Source of the DNA: Pyropia yezoensis
Lineage: Eukaryota > Rhodophyta > Bangiophyceae > Bangiales > Bangiaceae
NCBI GenBank assembly: GCA_009829735.1
Contig: CM020619.1
Location: 6,340,083-6,404,082, forward strand
Length of the DNA: 64,000 bases
Reading direction: 5' to 3'
Below are positions 1 to 9,401 of this stretch, piece after piece (position 1 is the stretch's first letter; the number at the start of each line of letters is the position of its first letter). The translations under genes and the position numbers were made by a program. Under the pieces are notes generated by a model. The model made no database searches. It was not told the DNA's origin and saw only the letters and a program-made list of their open reading frames with translations.

Positions 1-1527
1 ATCGAGCTACAAGAAGCCGACGAAGCCACAGTGTTTACCATTAGTGGTTAGGATGCCCTTCGGATGGTCCAACACACCCGCTACATTCCAGCGGGCCATC
101 GAGATTATACTGCCAGTAATGAAGTGGCGTACTTGCCTAGTATACCTTAAGGATGTCATCTTCTTCTCCCGTAGCAAGGATGACCATGTCCGACGCGTCA
201 AAGAGGTACTCACCCTCTTGAGGGTCGCCGGGGTAACCCTGCGACTTAAGAAGTGATCCTTCTTCCAGCAAACTGTTGAGTGTCCGGGCCACCAGATAAC
301 ACCAGGCACGCTCGATGTATTCTAGGCAACACACGGGCACTCCAGGGTGCTCGATACAAGAATACCCAGACGCCGCTCAAGAGCTTCATGGGATTGTGAC
401 ACGTATACCGACGGTTATTTAAGGACTTCGCCCGTGTATCTAAACCTCTAGCGGCTCTGACAAGCAGCACCTTGCCCAAGGTACTCCAGCCCCCCTCACC
501 CAGAGAGGTGAACGGAAGAAGGGAACAGGTATATCCTGGTCATGTCCGACCGCTTCACGAAGCTGTCGCGAGCGGCAGCCATTCCAGATGATACGGCCTA
601 CACTATCATGAAGGCCGCGGTAGACCACTAGATCAGCGCATACGCAGTTATGGACCAACTCCTCACCGATATCAGAACTTATCTCACATCGGCATTCTGC
701 ACCAAGGTCATGGGTATGTTCGGCATCTGACCATGTCGCGCATCGGACTACCACCCACAGACCAATGGGAAAGAGGAACGGTTTAACTGTACCATCGTCA
801 AAATGCTACAGTGCTACGTGGCTGAGCACACGAGCACATGGGACAGGCTACTGTCCGTCTTAACCCTATCGTACATTGTGAGGCCACACCGGAGCACGAA
901 CATTGCTCTACTGGAGTGGTTCATGCCCCTGGGAGTGGGGAACGTTACCCTGCCACCGGGCAGGTGCGCTCGGTAAAATGCACCGAAGGGCCGACCGGCC
1001 CCGCGGATCCATCTAGCTTGGTTGGCCAAGATATCGTGGATGATCTCTAAGCTCAAAGGTGCCCTGGACCGAACTCAACTTCGGTATTAGAAGAACTGCG
1101 ACACACAGGTATGGGTGCGCAACACGACCCTGGGAACAGGTGACTGGGTGTATATCCCACACCCGATGTTCCGAGGGATTGAGCTCATGCAACTGGTCAA
1201 GGGACCATACCAGATCCTACACACAGACGATCACTCCGTCATCCTCCACTCCGATACGTAGATACAACGCATCAGGATGACCGATGTCACACCGGCACCG
1301 AAGCCGAAGCAGCCTCAGCCGGTATTCGCCACTTCGATGATCCGGTGGGCCCGGATGGAACCACATACCAGGTAGAGAGCATCGTCGGACATACCGACCC
1401 CACCCTACCAGAACTCTGGTACGTGAATGTCATGTGCGTCGGATACGACTCACCAACCTGGGACCATGCAACGGAAGTGCCCCGCCAACTACTCATGGCA
1501 TACATGAGCCGACGCCGCCTATTGTAG
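1..1527 (+). pseudogene. Degenerate Ty3/gypsy chromovirus pol remnant
   Basis: This is the decayed 3' half of a Ty3/gypsy polyprotein, broken by stops and frameshifts and cut by the window edge. Recognisable pieces appear in the right order. Reverse transcriptase is at 44-256, with FGWSNTPATFQRAIE and a catalytic box reading YLKD where the family has YLDD. The RT thumb (KDFARVSKPLAALTS) lies near 415-475. Integrase lies near 531-1010, with LVMSDRFTKL and then DYHPQTNGKEERFN. A chromodomain-like C-terminus (YQVESIVGH, then VGYDSPTWD) is at 1345-1527. RNase H and the integrase zinc-binding region are missing between about 480 and 530, so an internal deletion is likely. The pieces resemble the better-preserved element at 8850-19258, so the two probably belong to related lineages. 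It cannot encode an active enzyme. Confidence 0.88.
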
Positions 1528-2480
1528 CAACCCAACCGACACTGACTCCGGCAGTTGGGAGGTGGGGCTTCGACCTACTAAATAGGGTGTGGAATGGGTG
1601 AGGCAAGACTTAGGTTTACTAAGTCAGGTCAGGCTTAGTCTGTTGTCACTTGATAGGGGAGTAGGGTGGGTGTCCACGGTGAGGTGCTCGTGTGAGTAGA
1701 GCAGGTGTGGTTGAGTGCGAAGGTGCTTTGTTGGTTGTCTCTCCCTTCCTCCTCGATCCGACCTACTCGACCCCGTATATGTACACGGGGTCGGCTCCCT
1801 CGCCGGCACTCACTCGCACTCTCCGGCACGCAATCGCACTCGCACTAGTACGCAAATCAAACTAACATTCGATCAAGCACAACCCACAACAGCAGCAGAC
1901 TTGGGCGTGCAACGAAGGCTTGTGACACGTGGCGGCCACGTGTCACACTCAACTTGGCCTTGTTCTTGCCCGGCGCCGGGGACCTCCTTAGGACACAGAA
2001 ATGAAGGTGCCACTTGGCGCGCTCTCAGACGCCCACGTGGCAGCCGATCTTGAAAATCCGCGTCGCCTGGAAGCGCCAAAACAGGCAACATTGAGAGCTG
2101 CCAAGTGCCTTGGAGCGAATCCGTCCTCGTGTCAGCCACGTGTCCGTAGAAGGCCCATTCTTGTCCACGTTTCGGCCACGTGTCTTGGTCATCTTGGCGA
2201 TCAACGTCTTATCCAGCAGCAGGGTGCCCTCGGCCATACGCTGGAACAAGTAACAGTTGCAACACAGTCGATCTAAGTGGACCTCCACAAGTATTACCGA
2301 ACCAGGATGGGTTTGGGAGTGAGAATGCGTGGGGCAAGACCCGAATAAGTGAGAAGGGGGACTCCCCAAAAAAACGAGCAGATGCAAGCAACACTCCCGC
2401 AGGGGACGCGTTTATATTTGTTACCACCCGGTCACCATAAGTGTCACCGGGTCCCTCTCACTCAAGTGGACGCCGCCCCG
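1528..2480. other. Non-coding stretch downstream of the decayed chromovirus
   Basis: No gene is recognised here. The stretch may include the 3' untranslated region or LTR of the decayed element upstream, but I found no matching second LTR. It holds a 9-bp inverted repeat (CGACCCCGT at 1768-1776 and its complement at 1785-1793) and a cluster of five CACGTG hexamers between 1926 and 2182, two of them inside a perfect palindrome at 1921-1947. Confidence 0.5.
1921..1947. repeat. 27-bp palindrome carrying two CACGTG cores
   Basis: TGTGACACGTGGC (1921-1933) is followed by one central G and by its exact reverse complement (1935-1947). Each arm carries a CACGTG hexamer, the G-box/E-box core bound by bHLH and bZIP factors. 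Three more CACGTG sites follow at 2034, 2137 and 2177. The palindrome is directly visible; binding by any factor is inference. Confidence 0.7.
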
Positions 2481-3069
2481 CGGCCAAGAAATAACCCTCA
2501 GTAGAGGGTACCCCCACCAGCAGAAGGGGGCGGTTCACGCGTCGCCGCATACACCTCCCCACTCCACCTGTAGGAATTCTCACGACGGTCAACCACTTGA
2601 GTCACCTTAGGGCAAAGCTTCACTAGAGTGCTGCGACCAGACTCCACTGACTCCAGGGCTAACTGGATGCGGTCCAGTACCCCGCCGAAGCACCGCGCGG
2701 TACAAACCAGCGCAGCCCCGGGGGGGATTTCCCCCCAACTATCCAAGAGCCCGTTCCGCAACTCGCGGTTAAAAAGGGCGTCAATTCCCTCAAACTATGG
2801 GCGCGGGCGTCCATCTGGCATCACAAGGGCAAACGATACCACCTTCGCAGACAGGGGAGCCGCCACGGCCACCGCCGGAGACGGCGACGCCCAGTACCGG
2901 GCACGGCCTGACCACGGGGGGTGGACAGACCCCATGAAGGCAGCCCCACCTGCAACCCGGCGGGATTCCCCCCGTCGTCGGGACGTCTCTCATCCCCCAC
3001 CCGTACAGTCCGACTCGCCTTAGCGGTGAGGAACCCTCGCCCCCATCGGAGTCGGATTACCGAGCCAAG
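2481..3069. other. Stretch without recognised gene
   Basis: Several short frames are open here, but none shows a recognisable domain. The stretch lies on the 3' side of the copia fragment that follows on the minus strand, so it may be the decayed end of that element. I see no LTR pair that would prove this. Confidence 0.35.
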
Positions 3070-3826
3070 GTGCCAATTCCTGAAGAGGGTCAGGCAGACC
3101 GTGGGGATCCCCAGGTCAGCGACGACCTCAGTGGACCCCCACCCACGGTAATGTTCGTCGCACGAGCTAGCTCGGCGAATACGAAGGGAGCCCAGCTCAC
3201 TGCCGCCCCGCCGAGGATGAACATGTACCCAGTCGTTGGAACGCCGCGTTGCGTGGTCGCCCGCCCAGTCAGCATCACAGTAGCCTTTGAGAGTCATCGA
3301 TGAGCTCTTGGAGAAGACCAGGCCCTTGTCAACTGACCCCTTGACGTATCGAAGGACGCGCTTGACGGCCGCCCAATGCTCCTTCGCGTGGCTGGTCACA
3401 AAGCGGCTCAGCTTGCCGACAGCGAACGCCAGATCCGGACGGGTACCTACCATCAGGTACTTGAGACTTCCGACAGCCTCTCGGTACGGAGCAGCATCAT
3501 CGCACTTGTCCGCCTTGACCAGCTGCAGCCCAACCTCCATAGGGGTCGCCGTCCGGTGACACTCCGCCATCCCGTACTTCTCCACCACTTGAGTCGCATA
3601 CTTGCCTTGACACAGCTTGAGGTTGCCCAGCTCCTTGTCGCGGTATATCTCCATCCCGAGCATGACCTTGGCCTCACCCAAGTCCTTCATTTGAAACCGC
3701 TTTTGCAGCGCCGTCTTGATCTTGCCCATCGCGTCGCCACTTGACGCCACCAACAGCAGGTCGTCAACGTACACCAAGATGATCACGACAGCGCTGTTGC
3801 TAGCTTGCAGGTACAGACAGGTATCT
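3070..3826 (-). pseudogene. Ty1/copia reverse transcriptase and RNase H fragment
   Basis: On the minus strand this reads as the C-terminal part of a Ty1/copia polyprotein. The RT catalytic motif is present as LVYVDDLLLVA, followed by KDLGEAKVMLGMEI, YREAVGSLKYLMVGTRPD and GYCDADWAGD. RNase H then continues in another frame (TTGYMFILGGAAVSW at about 3200-3245), so a frameshift lies in it. Upstream, copia homology stops exactly at 3827, where the left arm of a 390-bp inverted repeat begins. The palm and fingers of the RT, the integrase and most of gag are absent. The arm next to it contains an ATG frame reading MDPNAGRGTDQASG, so this may be an internal-deletion derivative joining a gag start to the RT. 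That link is inference. Confidence 0.88.
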
Positions 3827-4216
3827 GTGGCAGTATTGACCCCCAGGTAGAGGGGCAACACGTGCCATGCAAGGGGCGGCAGGCCACTAGCCTGATCCGT
3901 TCCTCTCCCTGCATTTGGGTCCATATTCCCTAAGTTTGGGATAGTTAGCTTAGTAGTAAATCCAACTTGGATTTGAAGGTTTTCTGCAATTATCGTCTTG
4001 AATTTTCGTGTGGCCCGGTGGGCAGGTGCTGGGGTGGGAGATTCTGAGTGGCGAGATTCTGAGGGGACCCTGGGGGGATAAGGGGAGGGACAGCGGGGCT
4101 TGGCCCTGCGTCCCCGTCCCGACCAAGAAACTGTTGGACCACACACCATCCTCTTGTTTGTCAGTGGGGGGTTTGCCCCACAACAGGGACAGAGTGTGTG
4201 CGATTTGCACTTCTTC
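3827..4216. repeat. Left arm of a 390-bp inverted repeat
   Basis: This arm is the reverse complement of 5234-5623 over exactly 390 bp, with only a handful of mismatches seen by eye. The outer end reads GTGGCAGTATTGAC and the inner end TGCACTTCTTC. Homology ends abruptly on both sides, and no target-site duplication flanks the pair. The outer end fuses directly to the copia RT fragment. Confidence 0.9.
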
Positions 4217-5036
4217 GGGGAAGTTCACCCTCAGTGCCTGTAGTCCGGCGCGGCGCGCTTGGTGTAGCCGCCGGCGTTTCCGGGGGGAACTCCCCCGTGA
4301 AGGGCGTACGCCCCACCGAGTATGGGGTGGCTCCCTCGTTGGGAGTCACAGGTGTCGCCCCCTGTTCGGGGCGCCCTGAGATAGGCGCGAGGAGGGGTTC
4401 CCCCTGCGCCGGCGGGCTCGAAAGCCCCAATCCGGTCTGGACATAAAAACCGTCTGGCAAACTCGCCACAATCTGATTCAGGATAGTATTCGTCATCGTG
4501 ACCACCAGGTCCGGCAAAGTCTGCCGCAACACATTGGTCGCCTCCCGACGGACAGTTTCCGCAAGGAGTGGATTGTCGACTCTAGTTGAGTCTCGGTCCG
4601 CCTCCGGGAGTCCACTTGAGGGGTAACCACGTTCCTCAGGGGTCTCAACCGGGGGCATGGGCGCGAGCCCATCGCCGACCAACGGAGGTCCACCGTCCTC
4701 CGAAAGCCTAGTTGGCGACGGCTCCAAGCCAAAGCTGGCTCCAACCCGAGTGGAACCCGCGGGGACAGTCCTCACCCCTTGGGACGTTCCCGTTGAGTGT
4801 ACCACACGGTGGCCAGACTTCGGCCCACCCACTTCAGAAGTGTCACCCGAGTGAACTCCCGACTGATTCGGGGTGGCCTGTTGCCCGCCCGCACTTCCAG
4901 TCCTGCTGGCTTGAGGGACCTCCAGTCCGTCTGCGACCCCAGGTAAACCCACCTGTGTCTCACCAGTATTCAAAGGCACTGAAGTACGTGCGTCACCCGT
5001 GTACTCCCCGGACGACGGGGGGTCCGAACTAGCCAT
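4161..5036 (-). CDS. Hypothetical Pro/Ser/Thr-rich ORF inside the inverted repeat
   Basis: An ATG at 5034-5036 opens a frame of about 290 codons that fills the spacer between the two inverted-repeat arms and runs into the left arm before stopping at 4161. The first half is rich in Ser, Gly, Pro and Thr and looks disordered. The middle contains a short amphipathic stretch (LRQTLPDLVVTMTNTILNQI). I recognise no domain. Its setting next to a copia fragment suggests a retroelement gag-like region, but no capsid motif or zinc knuckle is visible. The C-terminal 19 codons come from the repeat arm, so the present end is probably not ancestral. Confidence 0.4.
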   Translation of the reverse strand: MASSDPPSSGEYTGDARTSVPLNTGETQVGLPGVADGLEVPQASRTGSAGGQQATPNQSGVHSGDTSEVGGPKSGHRVVHSTGTSQGVRTVPAGSTRVGASFGLEPSPTRLSEDGGPPLVGDGLAPMPPVETPEERGYPSSGLPEADRDSTRVDNPLLAETVRREATNVLRQTLPDLVVTMTNTILNQIVASLPDGFYVQTGLGLSSPPAQGEPLLAPISGRPEQGATPVTPNEGATPYSVGRTPFTGEFPPETPAATPSAPRRTTGTEGELPRRSANRTHSVPVVGQTPH

Positions 5037-5233
5037 GTTGGCTGACGATCCGTATGACACGGTCCAAGTCCACCGTTCCTCTGAGACAGAGGGCCCCCTA
5101 CACCCGGGTGCACCCGGAGGTAAAGTTTACCTCTGTCCCCTGCTGCTCCACCAAATGTGGCAAAAACCACTCGCACACACGGCACCCAAGTTGGGGCGGT
5201 GTGCAAGGGCTGCCTCCCGTGTCGGGGGAACCG

Positions 5234-5623
5234 GAAGAAGTGCAAGTCGCACACACTCTGTCCCTGTTGTGGGGCAAACCCCCCACTGACAAACAAGAGG
5301 ATGGTGTGTGGTCCAACAGTTTCTTGGTCGGGACGGGGACGCAGGGCCAAGCCCCGTTGTCCCTCCCCTTATGCCCCCAGGGTCCCCTCAGAATCTCGCC
5401 ACTCAGAATCTCCCACCCCAGCACCTGCCCACCGGGCCACACGAAAATTCAAGACGATAATTGCAGAAAACCTTCAAATCCAAGTTGGATTTACTACTAA
5501 GCTAACTATCCCAAACTTAGGGAATATGGACCCAAATGCAGGGGGAGGAACGGATCAGGCTAGTGGCCTGCCGCCCCTTGCATGGCACGTGTTGCCCCCC
5601 TACCTGGGGGTCAATACTGCCAC
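5234..5623. repeat. Right arm of a 390-bp inverted repeat
   Basis: This is the inverted partner of 3827-4216, separated from it by 1,017 bp. On the plus strand it spans a Cys-dense reading frame that starts just upstream (CKGCLPCRGNRKKC at about 5200-5245, then CPCCG) and an ATG frame reading MDPNAGGGTDQASG at about 5526-5570. Beyond 5623 the sequence differs completely from the left arm's flank. Confidence 0.9.
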
Positions 5624-6297
5624 GCCCGCCACAGAGGGCGGCATGGCCCCACCCCCCCCGCCCCGCCTCCACCCCTGCCACCAACCCGCCGCCCCCACCA
5701 CCGCTCCGTCAACGCAGTCACAGCCCGGCCCCACCATCGCAATCTCAGTCCGGCTCCGCACCTCGGTTACGCATCGGTCCCACCTCCGTCCCTCACCTAC
5801 CACGGATCAAACGTCGGGTGCCCGCTTCTCCATCACCAAGACCCACCATCAAATTCCCCCACACAACCTCCCCCCCCCCGCCCCCCCCCTAAATACTCTT
5901 ACCCCATTCTCGTCGATGCATGACAGGCCCCGATGCTACCGACCGCCACTGCGACTTTGTGACCGAACAAGCGGCCGTTCGGCCAATCTCTCGTCACCCG
6001 CCTGCCATCCCGTGCCTGCTGGGTACAGACGCTTCCGGCACTTCTTTCCGTTCGACGACAGTGCTGCCGGACAGTGAGAAGGACAACTTTAAAGCTTTAA
6101 ACGGTCGTGGCGACAGTACCGTGGCGCTTCAGACTGTTCCATGTGCGCTGACCTTCTCTCCCAAAAGTTGTTCGAATAGTTTTCCCTTCATTGTCCCTGT
6201 TTACACAGCGACTCGTTTTGTGAGCCGTCGGGCCAAGCGGTGCGGTGCGTGAGACGCCCGGTGGGCGGAGAACGATCGACGCGTTCAAGAGAGCCAT
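5624..6297. other. Stretch without recognised gene
   Basis: Pro-rich C-heavy sequence (5630-5900) is followed by less biased DNA up to the pogo-like element at 6298. No domain, RNA gene or repeat family was recognised in either strand. Confidence 0.4.
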
Positions 6298-8156
6298 GAG
6301 TCACATTCGGAAAGTTGCAGTTTTAAACCAAAAGTTGCACGTGGTTTCCGTCTATAGCTGGCTCCCTCACTCATCCTCATCACTCTCACTCTGCTCGTCT
6401 GAGCTGGACTCATCCTTTCTTGAGCCAGCGCACTCCTTCACATGCTGGTCCATTACGCTGCCCGCCTGAATCGAGCCGTTGCACCCGGGGCATATCCACA
6501 GGTGCTCGCAAACACAGCCAAGCCAAGCCTTTCCGCCGCGCCTCGTCCGTGCCGAGCACGCCGCGCACAGGTTGGTGGCTCGGACAACTGCCGCCTGGGC
6601 AGCACAGGCACGGTTGGCGGCGCGGTTGTGCGCTCGAGCTTCGGCACGAGCGGCCTTGGCGCTCTCCTCGGCCTCCTTCTGGGCTGCAATCGCTTGACTT
6701 TGGGCCACCAGCGAGGCAGGGTCATGGAGAACGCCCTGCTTGACGACCGCCGCGCCACTCATGGTGCGGCCCTTGCCTGCCTGGGCACGCTGGGTGGCCT
6801 CTTGAATCACATCAGCTGCGGCCGCGCTCGCCTGCCCCCGTGGGCTCTCATCCGTGGCCCCCATCCCAAGAGCCGACGCAACTTGGTCGACCATCAGCTT
6901 GGAGTTGAATGGCCATAGGCCACAACGCCGAAACGCGCCGACAATAACAGAGGGTGTGAAGCTGCGGACCTCAGCTCGATAGGCGGCCTCAAGCGGTGTG
7001 CTGCGGGTCCCCTCATTGGACAGTATCCCATCAATGGCGCCGTGCTCGGAGCCCGCGGCGACCAGTCGCTTGAAGCCGCCGAATGGGGCCTCGTCCAATG
7101 GCTGAGTGATGTGCGACGTGTTCTTGGGTAGCGAGAAAAGATAAATGTTCTTGGCCAGCGCGCCCTCGACGATATCTGGCGCCCGGTGGACCCCGAGCTG
7201 GTCGCCAAACAACAGGGCAGGGATGCCGGGATTGCGGACGGCCCAGTCCGCCGCAAACGTGTCCACCACAGCCAGAAAAGCCTCGGAGTTCAAGTATCCA
7301 GTGGGTGTCCAACAGTAGTACCTCGGCCACGACCGACGGGTGACTCGAGGGGCCGCGTGGAGACAGAAGTTCTCCTCGGCTGCCTCACCCCCCCCCGACT
7401 TGGACTTGAAGACATTGACGCTCATGAACACCGACCCCGACGCCGCGACAAATGTAAGGAGTGAAGCAACGGTTGCCTTGCGAGTCGACACAGCGTTGGC
7501 ACGACTCTTCTCGGCCGCCTCCGCCCGCTTCAGCACCATTTTACCGCCACGTTGGGTGATGCGTGTCTCGTCGTAGTTAAAGACGGCCGACGGGGTGAAG
7601 GAGTGCTTCTTGAGGAAACGTTCCAGCTCCCCACAGAAGTCCTTGGTACCATCGAGAACCTCAGGTCCAGCGCGCTTGTCTGCTAACGCCTTGCAGGCGC
7701 GCAGGGAGAGGTAACGGCGATAACGTTGCAGCCAGCGGGTCACCCATGGCTGTGACACGTGCATTCGCCAACGACGCTTGACCACTGCCCGAATCTGGGT
7801 AGTGGTGAGGGGGACGTTGTTCAGGCTGAAGGCCTGCACGACCCCCACCAGCACCTGCTCCTGGTCGGCCGTCAGACGGGCGTTCCCGTGAGCACCTCCG
7901 TGTCCCGCCCTGCTCCAATGATACGCCGTCTTGAGGGCGGCGACAGACACCCCAGTCTGACTCGAAACCAGGTTCAGTCCTTCCTTCAGGGACCCCCCGG
8001 TGGACAGGGTTGACTCCACACGGGAAACGACAGCCCTGGTCGCCATGGAGGGCGAGGAGGGGGGGAAATGTGGCGCGGATGGTAGACGAAGAGAGCGAGA
8101 TCGGCGGCGGGACATGCAACTTTCCGTTTAAAATTGTGACTTTCCGAATGTGACTC
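6298..8156 (-). mobile_element. pogo/jerky-like DNA transposon with ~42-bp TIRs
   Basis: The left end GAGTCACATTCGGAAAGT (6298-6315) recurs inverted at the right end (8139-8156). With lower identity the match continues for about 42 bp (to about 6339 and from about 8115), including TTTTAAAC and AAAGTTGCA blocks. Both ends are flanked by CAT (6295-6297 and 8157-8159), a possible 3-bp target duplication. A single transposase ORF fills the interior and starts at the inner edge of the right TIR. The ORF is uninterrupted, so the copy may be recent. Canonical pogo/Tc1 elements duplicate TA, which is absent here. Confidence 0.85.
6367..8115 (-). CDS. pogo/jerky-like DDE transposase
   Basis: This uninterrupted 582-residue protein cuts and rejoins transposon ends. 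The N-terminal third (about 30-170) contains helix-turn-helix segments of the psq/CENP-B type (LTTTQIRAVVKRRW, VTRWLQRYRRYLS). The DDE_1 catalytic core follows at about 185-400. It has the first acidic motif in FNYDETRIT, the second in LLFGDQLGVHRAPDI, and the pogo signature LPKNTSHITQPLDEAPFGGF. After a helical linker, residues about 505-565 form a Cys/His cluster (CAACSARTRRGG, CVCEHLWICPGC, HVKEC) that could bind zinc. The last residues are acidic and Ser-rich. The start ATG at 8113-8115 is the first in the frame and lies at the inner TIR edge. The zinc-like tail is not part of the usual pogo layout as I know it. Confidence 0.93.
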   Translation of the reverse strand: MSRRRSRSLRLPSAPHFPPSSPSMATRAVVSRVESTLSTGGSLKEGLNLVSSQTGVSVAALKTAYHWSRAGHGGAHGNARLTADQEQVLVGVVQAFSLNNVPLTTTQIRAVVKRRWRMHVSQPWVTRWLQRYRRYLSLRACKALADKRAGPEVLDGTKDFCGELERFLKKHSFTPSAVFNYDETRITQRGGKMVLKRAEAAEKSRANAVSTRKATVASLLTFVAASGSVFMSVNVFKSKSGGGEAAEENFCLHAAPRVTRRSWPRYYCWTPTGYLNSEAFLAVVDTFAADWAVRNPGIPALLFGDQLGVHRAPDIVEGALAKNIYLFSLPKNTSHITQPLDEAPFGGFKRLVAAGSEHGAIDGILSNEGTRSTPLEAAYRAEVRSFTPSVIVGAFRRCGLWPFNSKLMVDQVASALGMGATDESPRGQASAAAADVIQEATQRAQAGKGRTMSGAAVVKQGVLHDPASLVAQSQAIAAQKEAEESAKAARAEARAHNRAANRACAAQAAVVRATNLCAACSARTRRGGKAWLGCVCEHLWICPGCNGSIQAGSVMDQHVKECAGSRKDESSSDEQSESDEDE

Positions 8157-8849
8157 CATCGTGCGGATACGTGGTGACCCCAAAAGCGGGACCTCCCTCA
8201 TGTGATCGTGGTCGCGGAGGCAGTGGCAATCTACCGCGTCCCTCCATTGGAGACGGAGTGGGCCCCGCCCTTCCACCGCTCTCGACATCGAGTGAGGCCA
8301 CACTGCCCGAAGCTCCCCATTTCTATCCAAGCTTGGTGGAATCGGATGGGGGAGGACCGACCGCGCAGGTGGCCCACCGCTCGCACCATCCAGCGGGAGT
8401 GCGTCTATTCCTGGGGGAGCTGCCGCGCATGCCGTCGTCTGGTTCGTCGTCTACACCCGAGCCGGACCTCTTGGCTGCCGCAGTGGCATCACAGACCCCC
8501 CAACCGTCACAGCCCATCGAGTCACTGCAATGCACGACTCCGTTGAAGCTGTCGCGACGGGTTCTTCCGCCGCAGAACGTTTCACCGTTGCAGCCTGTTC
8601 AGGCTGCAGCGGTCTGACAGCCCTCGTAGCTGAGCCTGACAAGCAGGCCTCTGCAGAACCGTTAAGATGCAATTTCCGTGCCTCGTGGCGCACCAGTGCG
8701 TGTTGGTCCACGATGGGCCGTTTCCACCCCTGACGGCGCTGCCGGGTCCCCGTCGCGACAGGTTCCACCACCACCCCCCCCCCCCCCCCCCATGCCGGGA
8801 CCCCGGCATCACCGAGGCCCCCCTCCCCAAGGACACTTTCTGCGCATCT
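8157..8849 (+). other. Ser/Pro-rich ORF remnants upstream of the LTR insertion
   Basis: Plus-strand frames here are Ser/Pro/Thr-rich (for example 8150-8617) and broken by a stop near 8733 and a long C run at about 8776-8791. The frame open from 8734 to the LTR insertion point continues in phase, across the CATCT target duplication, into the frame at 19259-19819. This suggests that a single former ORF was split by the retrotransposon. No domain is recognised. Confidence 0.45.
8845..8849. repeat. Target-site duplication, left copy (CATCT)
   Basis: CATCT directly precedes the TG of the left LTR and is repeated directly after the CA of the right LTR at 19259-19263. A 5-bp duplication is typical for Ty3/gypsy integrase. 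Confidence 0.93.
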
Positions 8850-9388
8850 TGTAGCAGTACTCCCAACCACCAACCCCGAGTCAGAGAAGGAAAAGGAGTA
8901 TTGCCGATATCCCAACTGGGGACACCGGAAGCGAGCACCTCCACACAGCCGAACACGGAACTTGCGTGTGGTGAGCGGGTCAGCTCACCAAGGCACGAAC
9001 AAGATGTGTCGGAGCCAGACGGTGTTTACTTGCTTGGCCAGCCAAGGTGGGCCCTCCCCGCCTTGCTGCCCCTCCTTATCAACCCTCCTCACACGCTCAC
9101 GCAACCCCTCAAAACACTCAGAAAATGAACCCTCAAACAAACCAATCATATCACTCCACATGCAAGGCACTCAAAGCGTAGAAGTCCGTCTGGCTCCCGT
9201 GCAAAAATCCCAAGAAACAAATACCAGCAGCATTACCCTGCTCTAGTATGTCGGAAGTCCTAGTCGAATTTCCGTCCAAAAGTCAGAAGTTTCACCATCG
9301 TGGGTCGGGTGAATTTCGACTTCCGGTCAGGTCCACTTGACCCGAATCTCCAAAGTATTGGTAACGAATGCCGGCCCAATCTCCCACA
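8850..9388 (-). repeat. 3' LTR of the chromovirus
   Basis: This 539-bp repeat starts TGTAGCAG and ends CTCCCACA on the plus strand. It matches 18720-19258 over its full length with about ten substitutions and no indel seen. It is the 3' LTR because the polypurine tract adjoins its inner edge. Confidence 0.97.
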
Positions 9389-9401
9389 TTTCCCCCTTCT
9401 C
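9389..9401 (-). promoter_or_regulatory. Polypurine tract (plus-strand primer)
   Basis: On the element strand GAGAAGGGGGAAA directly abuts the 3' LTR. A purine run in this position primes plus-strand DNA synthesis in LTR elements, and it independently fixes the element's minus-strand orientation. Confidence 0.9.

Noticed and set aside
2821..4149. A single 442-residue minus-strand protein
   Set aside because: It is a chance fusion of repeat-arm sequence, a copia RT fragment and out-of-frame DNA; only the RT and RNase H part is real homology.
5054..5500. A Cys-rich plus-strand protein across the right repeat arm
   Set aside because: Cys clusters fall in two different frames and neither gives a known zinc-binding pattern; support is too weak for a gene call.
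3827..5623. The 390-bp inverted repeats as TIRs of a DNA transposon
   Set aside because: No target-site duplication and no transposase lie between the arms, and one arm fuses to a copia RT; a rearranged retroelement is more likely.
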